From assembly GCA_905215015.1 (NCBI GenBank), contig CAJMOS010000040.1, positions 1-22,699 of the forward strand: a stretch of 22,699 nucleotides of DNA. The letters run 5' to 3'. Source of the stretch: an uncultured bacterium. GTDB taxonomy: Bacteria > Spirochaetota > Spirochaetia > Sphaerochaetales > Sphaerochaetaceae. The notes below the pieces were generated by a model that saw only the letters and a program-made list of their open reading frames with translations, made no database searches and was not told where the DNA came from. Position 1 is the stretch's first letter. The number at the start of each line of letters is the position of its first letter. This document shows positions 13,883-19,678 of the stretch, piece after piece. A program made the translations under genes and the position numbers.

Positions 13883-14323
13883 ATGTTGCAGGAAGGATCT
13901 CAGGCGCCACAGTTCGAGTTGCCTGACCAGGAAGGAAACGTCCATAGCCTGGACGAATATCGGGGACAGAAGGTCATCCTCTATTTCTATCCGAAGGACA
14001 TGACCTCGGGATGCACCAAGCAGGCCTGCGGCTTTGCCGAGCGCTATCCCCAGTTCAGGGAGAAGGGGGCTGTCATCCTCGGGGTGAGCAAGGACAGCAT
14101 CGCTTCCCACAAGAAGTTCGAGGAGAAATACCATCTGCCATTCACGTTGCTCGCCGACCCGGAGATGCGGGTGCACAAGGCCTATGACGTGCTGGAAGAG
14201 AAAGACGGGAAAGCCAAGACCATCCGCACGACCTACCTGATTGACGGGAAGGGAATCATCGTCAAGGCGATGGGAAAGGTGAAGGCGGCCGAAAATCCGG
14301 AGGAGATGCTGGACTTGGTGTGA
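13883..14323 (+). CDS. bcp: Thiol peroxidase, Bcp/PrxQ-type peroxiredoxin
   Basis: This 146-residue thioredoxin-fold peroxidase reduces hydrogen peroxide and organic hydroperoxides in the cytoplasm. The active-site segment is YFYPKDMTSGCTKQACGF: the peroxidatic cysteine is C44 and a second cysteine, C49, lies five residues later. This Cx4C spacing is typical of the atypical two-cysteine Bcp/PrxQ group, which forms an intramolecular disulfide and is recycled by thioredoxin. The usual TPGC is TSGC here, a mild change beside the active site. The C-terminal part (RTTYLIDGKGIIVKAMGKVKAAENPEEML, in sections) matches the family. ATG 13883 has AAGGAG 10 bases upstream; the longer frame would run through the hairpin. 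The length is normal. It is probably a general stress gene rather than part of sugar catabolism. Confidence 0.93.
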   Translation: MLQEGSQAPQFELPDQEGNVHSLDEYRGQKVILYFYPKDMTSGCTKQACGFAERYPQFREKGAVILGVSKDSIASHKKFEEKYHLPFTLLADPEMRVHKAYDVLEEKDGKAKTIRTTYLIDGKGIIVKAMGKVKAAENPEEMLDLV

Positions 14324-14416
14324 TGTCCTCATTGGAAACCGAGTACGGATATGGGTTCCTTGAAACCGTAGAGGTCCATGTCCTATGATACACCAATAGA
14401 TATGGAGGATGCGCTC

Positions 14417-14599
14417 ATGAACGAAAAAGAACAAATCCTGGATGCGATGAGAAAGGCCGGACAGCCGTTGAATGCTGGCAAGGTCGCAGAACTGACCGGA
14501 CTGGACCGCAAGGCCGTGGACAAGGCGTTTGCGGAGATGAAGAAAACGGGAGAGATCGTATCCCCAGTGCGGTGCAAGTGGGAACCAGCTGCCAAATAA
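14417..14599 (+). CDS. Small winged-helix DNA-binding protein (60 residues)
   Basis: This is a very small protein consisting of little more than one helix-turn-helix unit. Helix 1 is NEKEQILDAMRKAGQ, helix 2 is NAGKVAELTGL, the recognition-like helix is DRKAVDKAFAEMKKTG, and a short wing follows (EIVSPVRCKWEPAAK). It resembles the HTH part of MarR/DprA-C-terminal-like domains. ATG 14417 is strongly supported by GGAGG 8 bases before it; an upstream in-frame ATG at 14378 lacks such a site. With no effector or oligomerisation domain it may act as a dimer or as a helper regulator. It lies between the peroxiredoxin and GH28 genes, 25 bases before the latter, so a role in controlling the GH28 unit is possible. 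Function unknown. Confidence 0.75.
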   Translation: MNEKEQILDAMRKAGQPLNAGKVAELTGLDRKAVDKAFAEMKKTGEIVSPVRCKWEPAAK

Positions 14600-14624
14600 G
14601 GACGCAACGGCGAGGTGTGCGAAA

Positions 14625-15941
14625 GTGAAGCTCCCTGTGCAAGCGCCCTGTTTCCCAGACCGATTCCTTTTCCTTGTGGATCTTGACCATGCCGGGGATG
14701 TGTTTTCTCCCGAGGCGGGGAGGACCAACGGCCGCTCGATCCAAAAGGGAATCGATTTGCTTTCTTCCCAAGGCGGCGGAACCTTGGTCATTCCTGCCGG
14801 GTTCTGGGCCTGTACCCCGATTGTCCTGAAATCGGGGGTACGGCTCCAATTGGAACGGGGAGCCCTGCTCAAGTTCATCAAGAGCAGGGAAGATTATCCC
14901 CTGGTCATTACCGACTATGAAGGGCAGCGGGCCATCCGTACCGTCTCCCCGATTTCCAGTGAGGGTGCGGCCAATATCGCCATCACCGGTGCCGGAATGA
15001 TTGACGGCAGCGGTGGCCTGTGGCGCCCCGTCAAACGGTTCAAGGTCACCGATTCCCAATGGGATGCGCTTCTTAAAAAAGGCGGGAAGGTGCTTGACGG
15101 CAAGGAACTGGTCTGGTTCCCGACCGAGACCAGTTATCAAGGGGCCCTGCATCTGGTGGCAGAAAGCGGAGAAGGAAATCTTCAGGATGCCCAGCCCTAT
15201 TGGGATTTCTATCGGCCGGTGTTGGTCGACTTGAGGCACTCCAGGCAGGTGTTGCTCCAAGGGGTCACCTTCACCGATTCCCCGGCATGGTGCATCCATA
15301 CCTGTTTCTGCGAGGAAGTGACCGTTGACGGGATTCGGGTGAAAAATGCGTACTGGGCTCAGAACGGCGACGGAATCGATGTGGAATCGTGCCGGAACGT
15401 CGAAATCAAGGACAGCGTCTTCGAGACGGGTGATGACGCAATCTGCCTGAAGAGCGGAAAAAACGCCCAGGCAAGGAAAATTCCGGGGCCGTGCGAGCAG
15501 GTGTGGATTCATGATTGTACGGTCTTCCAAGGCCATGGGGGATTCGTGGTCGGGAGCGAGATGTCCCGTGGGGTCAGAGACGTTCTTGTCCAGCGTTGCC
15601 TTTTCGTGGCGACCGATGTCGGGGTGCGTGTCAAGAGCGCCCTCGGACGGGGAGGAGTGGTCGAGGATATCGACATCCAGGAGATCCGGATGGTCGACAT
15701 CAAGCACGAGGCGATCATCCTTACCATGGGGTACGCGTTGAACTCGATAACCATGGACGAACACCCCGTCCAGGAGAGCGAGGAGGATGTGCCCTTTTTC
15801 CGGAATATCCGCATGAGCGGGATGCGCTTCCTTGGACAAGAAGCCAAGCTCCGGATTGTCCCGCTGCCGGGCAGGGACGACACCATCCAGGGAATCATTG
15901 TCAACGGCACCACCTATGACGGGGCGGTACTGGTCGAGTGA
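14625..15941 (+). CDS. Glycoside hydrolase family 28 (polygalacturonase-like), cytoplasmic
   Basis: This 438-residue right-handed beta-helix protein is of the pectinase family GH28, which hydrolyses alpha-galacturonic or related bonds in pectin and rhamnogalacturonan fragments. The catalytic landmarks are all recognisable: NGDGID (247-252, D249), GDDAICLKSG (269-278, D270/D271), GHGGFVVGSE (303-312, H304) and GVRVKS (333-338, R335/K337). The usual NTD is NGD here. There is no signal peptide, so the protein probably acts in the cytoplasm on imported oligosaccharides rather than on polymer outside the cell. GTG 14625 is preferred because GAGGTG lies 7 bases before it. The gene follows the small winged-helix gene by 25 bases and precedes a DUF1304 gene by 13. 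No pectin-specific transporter or uronate isomerase is close by, so the substrate could be something other than galacturonide. Confidence 0.87.
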   Translation: MKLPVQAPCFPDRFLFLVDLDHAGDVFSPEAGRTNGRSIQKGIDLLSSQGGGTLVIPAGFWACTPIVLKSGVRLQLERGALLKFIKSREDYPLVITDYEGQRAIRTVSPISSEGAANIAITGAGMIDGSGGLWRPVKRFKVTDSQWDALLKKGGKVLDGKELVWFPTETSYQGALHLVAESGEGNLQDAQPYWDFYRPVLVDLRHSRQVLLQGVTFTDSPAWCIHTCFCEEVTVDGIRVKNAYWAQNGDGIDVESCRNVEIKDSVFETGDDAICLKSGKNAQARKIPGPCEQVWIHDCTVFQGHGGFVVGSEMSRGVRDVLVQRCLFVATDVGVRVKSALGRGGVVEDIDIQEIRMVDIKHEAIILTMGYALNSITMDEHPVQESEEDVPFFRNIRMSGMRFLGQEAKLRIVPLPGRDDTIQGIIVNGTTYDGAVLVE

Positions 15942-15954
15942 GGTGGCGAATGCT

Positions 15955-16311
15955 ATGTCCATAATCACTATGGTTCTTGCGGCCCTGACCGCGGCGGAAT
16001 GTTTCTTCATCTTCTTCCTGGAGACAATCGCCACATCCTCACAGAGGACTTCCAAGGTTTTCGGAATGAGCGTCGAGGAACTGAATCGGAAATCGGTGAA
16101 CGTACTCTTCAAGAACCAAGGTGTCTATAACGGCCTGATTGGCGTGCTGATCCTGCTCGCACTGTTTGTCTTTGCCAGCAAGACTGCGGTGGTTTGCCTG
16201 ATGGGGTACATAGTGGCGGTAGCCGTGTATGGCAGTTTCACCAGCAACCCCAGGATCATCCTGATGCAGGGTGGCCTGCCGGTTCTCACGCTGGTTTCCT
16301 GTTTGTTCTGA
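15955..16311 (+). CDS. DUF1304 family membrane protein
   Basis: This 118-residue protein has four predicted membrane helices: about residues 2-24 (IITMVLAALTAAECFFIFFLE), 55-78, 80-98 and 102-118. The segment VNVLFKNQGVYNGLIGVLILLALF matches the conserved NQGxYNG core of DUF1304 proteins, a small inner-membrane family of unknown function. The length equals the family norm. ATG 15955 has GAGGTGG 8 bases upstream; an out-of-frame ATG at 15950 gives no gene. It starts 13 bases after the GH28 stop, so it is probably the last gene of that transcript. Residues AECFFIF near the start place a glutamate inside the first helix, which is common in the family. No function can be assigned. Confidence 0.82.
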   Translation: MSIITMVLAALTAAECFFIFFLETIATSSQRTSKVFGMSVEELNRKSVNVLFKNQGVYNGLIGVLILLALFVFASKTAVVCLMGYIVAVAVYGSFTSNPRIILMQGGLPVLTLVSCLF

Positions 16312-16384
16312 CATCGCCATAGGGCAGGAGCCTGGCTTTGCATCAGCAGGGAAGCGTGTGGTGGAGTTGCGGCAGGATGATGGA

Positions 16385-16410
16385 CGCGGAAGGACGGCAG
16401 GTCCTTCGCG
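16385..16410 (+). terminator. Possible hairpin terminator after the DUF1304 gene
   Basis: CGCGGAAGGAC (16385-16395) pairs with GTCCTTCGCG (16401-16410), giving 10 base pairs with one bulged G and a 5-base loop. It lies 74 bases after the DUF1304 stop in the convergent gap. It is followed on this strand by eight A rather than T, so it could stop plus-strand transcription only weakly. Confidence 0.4.
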
Positions 16411-16452
16411 AAAAAAAATCACGGAATCTCCCTTTTGGAAAGGAAGATTCCG
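16411..16452 (-). terminator. Rho-independent terminator of the rpiR-aldolase operon
   Basis: Read on the minus strand, a stem formed by 16445-16452 and 16422-16429 (8 bp, extended by 5 more pairs after one mismatch, 3-base loop) is followed three bases later by eight T residues (16418-16411). It lies 19 bases after the aldolase stop codon. This is a standard intrinsic terminator. Confidence 0.75.
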
Positions 16453-16471
16453 CTTGGAAGGAATGGCCTGG

Positions 16472-17389
16472 TTATTCGGTCTGTCCGATGGCGCACTTGC
16501 TGGTCAGCAGGCCGATCTTGTTGACCGGCTTGAACAGCGAGGCCTTGCCGGCGCTGCCTGTAAGGTCGATCCAATGCTCCAGCGCCTTTTTGACGGCGTT
16601 CTCTTCTTCCATCATCAGCTGGATGTAGTCCATTTTGGGGTTTGCGTTGAGCTGGCGGATGAGTTCGTTTCGGCAGGCGGAGAACATGTCCGTGACCACG
16701 TTGACCTTGTTGATGCCGGCTTCGACCGCTTTCATGATATTCTCGTCCCCGCTTCCGCTTCCGCCATGCAAGGCGATCGGCATGCCTCCGGTGCTATCCT
16801 TGCAGGCCCTGATGCAGTCGAAGTTGATGTGGGGGATGATGCCGGCAGGATAGTCTCCATGGGCGGTGCCGACGGCGATTGCAATACAATCCACGCCTGT
16901 TTGTCTGACAAAGTTGGCAGCGTCCTTTGGGTCGGTATAGATTCCTTTCTTGTCGTCACCGTTCATGGCGATGCCGACATGGCCAAGCTCTCCTTCGATG
17001 CCCATGCCGAATTGGTGGCATAGATCGGCATAGGCTTTGGTTTTCGCGATGTTCTCCTCCATGGGGAGCAGGGAGCCGTCGTACATGATGGAGGTGAATC
17101 CATTGCGGAATGCGTACATCACCCGCTCGTCGTCATTTCCATGGTCGAGACACGTGGCGATAGGGACGGTCGCGTACTCTGCCAGCTTCCTGATCATAGG
17201 AATCAGAAGCTCCGCCTTTGCATGACGGCGCATCATGTTTTGTCCGAACAGGAAAATGATTGGCGCATTTTTTTCAGACGCCGCGAGCACCATGCCCCGT
17301 GCCATCTCAAGGTTGATGGGACTGGTTGCGATGACGGCATAGTGATTCGCCGCGGCGTTCTCAAGAATTGTTTTCAAATCTGTATACAT
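16472..17389 (-). CDS. Class II fructose-bisphosphate aldolase family protein
   Basis: This 305-residue zinc aldolase-family enzyme cleaves a ketose phosphate or bisphosphate into dihydroxyacetone phosphate and an aldehyde. Conserved sites are CLDHGND (80-86: catalytic D82, zinc ligand H83), EGELGHVG (132-139, E134), GTAHGDYP (174-181, zinc ligand H177), ALHGGSGSG (206-214, zinc ligand H208) and NVVTD (230-234). The length is about 285-310 as in tagatose/fructose bisphosphate aldolases of the GatY/KbaY/FbaA-short group. ATG 17389 has GGGAG 8 bases before it. It lies 14 bases downstream of the RpiR regulator gene on the same strand, so the two form an operon. Next to an AfuABC-like transporter it may break down an imported sugar phosphate; which ketose it prefers cannot be read from sequence. 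Confidence 0.92.
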   Translation of the reverse strand: MYTDLKTILENAAANHYAVIATSPINLEMARGMVLAASEKNAPIIFLFGQNMMRRHAKAELLIPMIRKLAEYATVPIATCLDHGNDDERVMYAFRNGFTSIMYDGSLLPMEENIAKTKAYADLCHQFGMGIEGELGHVGIAMNGDDKKGIYTDPKDAANFVRQTGVDCIAIAVGTAHGDYPAGIIPHINFDCIRACKDSTGGMPIALHGGSGSGDENIMKAVEAGINKVNVVTDMFSACRNELIRQLNANPKMDYIQLMMEEENAVKKALEHWIDLTGSAGKASLFKPVNKIGLLTSKCAIGQTE

Positions 17390-17403
17390 GTGAGTTACTC
17401 CCT

Positions 17404-18267
17404 CTAGACAGATGTCTGTTCGTGTATTTTCCGGTAGTTTGCCAGGTTGTCATATTGTTCGCGGAAGCCATCGGCCGTTTTCCCCATGATGGTGGCGGCG
17501 GCAAGATAGAGCACGTTCACCTGGGTAATCTGCGCGATGCGGGTGAAAGAATGAATGTCGTCGCAAAAGACCGGATAGGTGGGTGCGGTCAGCACTACGT
17601 CGGAAAGCTCTGCAAGCGGAGATTCGCCGTTTGTGGTGAAGCTGATGATCTTCGAGCCGTGTGATTTGGCAATGCGGGCTGTCTCCACGATGCTGCGGGT
17701 CTTGCCCGAGCAGGAGACGGCAATCAGCACGTCGCTCTTGCTTGCGACCGGCAGTGCAAAATGTTCCAGCATGAACGTATCGGTATATGTGCTGATGTGT
17801 TTGCCGAGCCGCATGCATTCGGTCGAGCAGAAATGCGCGACAAGCTCGCTGCCCCCGATTCCGATGATGCAAAGGGTCTGGGATCCGGCGATTATCCGCC
17901 CCGCTTCTTCATAACACTTGCTGCTGGTCGTGTAGAAAGCACTCTCAACGGTATTGATGATGCCGGTGAAGGTGCTGTTGAAGATCTGTGAAACCGAGCT
18001 GTCCCATGTGATCGAGGACTCGTTGCCGACTTGCGGCTTTGAAAATGACACTTTCAGCTCTTTGAGGCCGTGCGCACCCATGCTTTTGCAGAAACGGACG
18101 ACGCTGGACTTGCTTGTTCCGGATTTTTGGGTGATGTCGTTCAGCGTGAGGGTCGCGAGCTGGGAGGACTGGGCAAGCAGATAGTCCGCGACCTTCTGCT
18201 CTTGGGTGCTCAGTTGTCCATAGCGTTCCTGGACTGCAAGTTCAAATGTATTCAGTTGTTTTCCCAT
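17404..18267 (-). CDS. MurR/RpiR family transcriptional regulator with SIS domain
   Basis: This 287-residue regulator has an N-terminal helix-turn-helix of the RpiR type (about 1-77; STQEQKVADYLLAQ and then TLNDITQKSGTSKSSVVRFCKSMGAHGLKELK) and a C-terminal SIS domain (about 120-260). The SIS domain contains LCIIGIGGSELVAHF and the phosphosugar loop VSCSGKTRSIVE. RpiR proteins sense sugar phosphates through the SIS domain and control sugar-phosphate genes. ATG 18267 has AAGG 9 bases upstream. It heads the minus-strand operon with the aldolase and is divergent from the AfuABC-like transporter. Two matching inverted repeats, TGAAA-N4-TTTCA, lie in the divergent region, one exactly over its own expected transcription start, so autoregulation and control of both units is likely. 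Confidence 0.92.
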   Translation of the reverse strand: MGKQLNTFELAVQERYGQLSTQEQKVADYLLAQSSQLATLTLNDITQKSGTSKSSVVRFCKSMGAHGLKELKVSFSKPQVGNESSITWDSSVSQIFNSTFTGIINTVESAFYTTSSKCYEEAGRIIAGSQTLCIIGIGGSELVAHFCSTECMRLGKHISTYTDTFMLEHFALPVASKSDVLIAVSCSGKTRSIVETARIAKSHGSKIISFTTNGESPLAELSDVVLTAPTYPVFCDDIHSFTRIAQITQVNVLYLAAATIMGKTADGFREQYDNLANYRKIHEQTSV

Positions 18268-18283
18268 CGCAACACGCCTTATG

Positions 18284-18297
18284 TGAAATTTTTTTCA
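18284..18297. promoter_or_regulatory. Candidate RpiR operator 1
   Basis: TGAAA-TTTT-TTTCA is a perfect inverted repeat, extended to GTGAAA/TTTCAC at 18283-18298. It lies just downstream of the minus-strand -10 box, covering the expected start of the rpiR transcript, a classic repressor position. A second copy with the same 5-4-5 plan is at 18357-18370. Confidence 0.6.
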
Positions 18298-18305
18298 CTT
18301 TTCTC

Positions 18306-18334
18306 ATGATAACAGCGGTTGTTAAGGGTGGCAA
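18306..18334 (-). promoter_or_regulatory. Sigma-70 promoter of the rpiR-aldolase operon
   Basis: On the minus strand TTGCCA (18334-18329) and TATCAT (18311-18306) are separated by exactly 17 bases; each matches the consensus at 5 of 6 positions. The transcription start would be near 18299, about 30 bases before the rpiR ATG and at the edge of operator 1. Confidence 0.65.
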
Positions 18335-18356
18335 TACCCAAAATTGTTAGGAATTA

Positions 18357-18370
18357 TGAAAATAATTTCA
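18357..18370. promoter_or_regulatory. Candidate RpiR operator 2
   Basis: TGAAA-ATAA-TTTCA is a perfect inverted repeat with the same arms and spacer length as operator 1. The two centres are 73 bases apart, close to seven helical turns, so both would face the same side of the DNA and a repression loop is possible. It lies 8 bases upstream of the candidate -35 of the transporter operon. Confidence 0.6.
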
Positions 18371-18378
18371 GATTTTCC

Positions 18379-18408
18379 TTGACTGTGCTTCGTTTCTCGC
18401 TGTTCAAT
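18379..18408 (+). promoter_or_regulatory. Possible promoter of the AfuABC-like operon
   Basis: TTGACT (18379-18384, 5 of 6 to consensus) and TTCAAT (18403-18408, 4 of 6) are separated by 18 bases. The transcript would start near 18415, about 50 bases before the binding-protein ATG. Operator 2 lies just upstream. Confidence 0.4.
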
Positions 18409-18463
18409 CATATCTAAGGCTTGCCCTGCAATATGGAGGAGAGCCCGTTTAGGAGGAAACGCA

Positions 18464-19594
18464 ATGAAGCGCAGTTTGATGATTGCCGCAGTATTGGCGG
18501 CAGGTTCCATGCTGTTTGCCGCTGGTGCCAAGGAATCCGCATCTCCGGCCCCGCAGCCTGTGGAAGAGAAGCAGATGACCCATGAGGAGCTGGTCGCGGC
18601 AGCCCAGAAAGAGGGGACGCTTACCATTTATACCCATAGCAGCCGTACCGCAAAGGCGGCAAGCGGCTTTGAGGCCAAGTATGGCATCAAGGTGTCCGTG
18701 TCCCAATTGAAAGACACCGAAATGATCGACAAGGTCTCCAAGGAAGCGATCGCTGACGTCGATGGCGCCGATCTTGTGTTCTGCCAGGATGGTTCCAGAA
18801 TCTATCCGGAATTGTTTGCCACCGGATACGTGATCAACTACATTCCCGACAGTTTCAAGGACCAGATTCCTGCTGAATACAGCAACCCGCTGGTTTGGGA
18901 GATGATGACGAAGTTGTTCATCTACAACAACGAGAAGGCCGGCAATCCCCTGACCAATGTCTGGCAGTTGACCGAACCCGAGTTCAAGGGCCGCCTGCAG
19001 TTCAAGGATCCGTTCTCGGAAGCCGTCAATATGAACTTCTTCGCCATGGTCACGAGGGATGATTGGGCTGACAAGCTTGCCAAAGCCTATAAGGACTACT
19101 ATGGAAAGGACATCCAGCTGACCACGAAGAACGCCGGATACGAGTGGATCAAGGGTCTGTACAAGAACGGTGCCGTCCTTGACAAGAGCGATACCACGCT
19201 CGCCGAAAATGTTGGAGCAAAGGGACAGGATGTCCAGCTGATTGCATTGATCACCAGCAACAAGCTCCGGACGGCTGCCGCAAAGAACCTTTCGCTTGCC
19301 ATTGCGGAAGGGTGCGAGCCGTTCATTGGATTCCAATATCCCGCCTACATGTTCCTCACCAAGAACGCAAAGAGCCCCAATGCCGCCAAACTGTATGCCG
19401 AATATGCGATGACGGCTGAGGGCTGGAAGGTGTTCGATACGCTGGGTGACTATTCTCCTGTCTCTTCAATCGCCAAGAACAGCGAGGATGGCAAGTCCAT
19501 CGCAGACTGGGAAGACGTTGTCGTCACTGAAGATCCCCAGTGGTGTGCGGAAGCGAGGTCTGATGTGGAGGAATTCATCTCCGGCCTGTATTGA
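18464..19594 (+). CDS. AfuA/FbpA-type periplasmic binding protein, probably sugar-phosphate
   Basis: This 376-residue binding protein has a Sec signal peptide (MKRSLMIAAVLAAGSMLFAA, then GAKES) without a lipobox cysteine. The mature part opens with EGTLTIYTHSSRTAKAASGFEAKYG, the start expected for FbpA/AfuA-like and putrescine-type binding proteins. Later segments are DVDGADLVFCQDGS, WQLTEPEFKGRLQFKDPFSEAVNMNF and EPFIGFQYPAYMFLTKNAKSPNAAKLYAEYAM. The pair of adjacent tyrosines that holds ferric iron in classical FbpA is not obvious at the expected place. AfuA of Actinobacillus, once called an iron protein, binds hexose phosphates. With an RpiR/SIS regulator and an aldolase divergent from it, a phosphorylated sugar is the more likely ligand here. 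AGGAGG is 7 bases before ATG 18464. A strong terminator-like hairpin follows, which should favour extra production of this subunit. Confidence 0.85.
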   Translation: MKRSLMIAAVLAAGSMLFAAGAKESASPAPQPVEEKQMTHEELVAAAQKEGTLTIYTHSSRTAKAASGFEAKYGIKVSVSQLKDTEMIDKVSKEAIADVDGADLVFCQDGSRIYPELFATGYVINYIPDSFKDQIPAEYSNPLVWEMMTKLFIYNNEKAGNPLTNVWQLTEPEFKGRLQFKDPFSEAVNMNFFAMVTRDDWADKLAKAYKDYYGKDIQLTTKNAGYEWIKGLYKNGAVLDKSDTTLAENVGAKGQDVQLIALITSNKLRTAAAKNLSLAIAEGCEPFIGFQYPAYMFLTKNAKSPNAAKLYAEYAMTAEGWKVFDTLGDYSPVSSIAKNSEDGKSIADWEDVVVTEDPQWCAEARSDVEEFISGLY

Positions 19595-19607
19595 TTGGTT
19601 TCCATCT

Positions 19608-19642
19608 GATGGGATTCCGGCGTTGCCGGAGTCCCATCTTTT
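19608..19642 (+). terminator. Intercistronic terminator/attenuator between binding protein and permease
   Basis: GATGGGATTCCGGC (19608-19621) pairs with GCCGGAGTCCCATC (19625-19638): 14 pairs including one T-G wobble, with a 3-base loop GTT, followed by TTTTCTCT. This is a good intrinsic terminator shape. It begins 13 bases after the binding-protein stop and lies before the permease's ribosome site, so it likely lets only part of the transcripts continue. Confidence 0.75.
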
Positions 19643-19678
19643 CTCTGTCCTATTTCTTTATTTCGGGAGGGATTTCCC

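Noticed and set aside
14334..14359. Hairpin GGAAACC/GGGTTCC after the peroxiredoxin gene as a terminator
   Set aside because: Only seven positions with a mismatch and no T tract; too weak to list as a feature.
13481..14881. Minus-strand open frame spanning GNAT, peroxiredoxin and winged-helix genes
   Set aside because: It runs antisense through three well-supported genes and a perfect hairpin, with no motif of its own.
14415..16112. Very long open frame on the minus strand opposite the GH28 and DUF1304 genes
   Set aside because: Its translation has low complexity rich in His, Arg, Asp and Pro with no family motif, and it lies exactly opposite genes with clear catalytic motifs. It is an antisense shadow of codon usage.
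16271..17023. Plus-strand open frame of 250 codons overlapping the aldolase gene
   Set aside because: Antisense to the zinc-binding core of the aldolase and includes the terminator region; no ribosome site or known fold.
17381..17388. Palindrome TGTATACA similar to the FadR-type site at 11271-11280
   Set aside because: It is made by the first codons of the aldolase gene (ATG TAT ACA read on the minus strand), so the match is probably chance.
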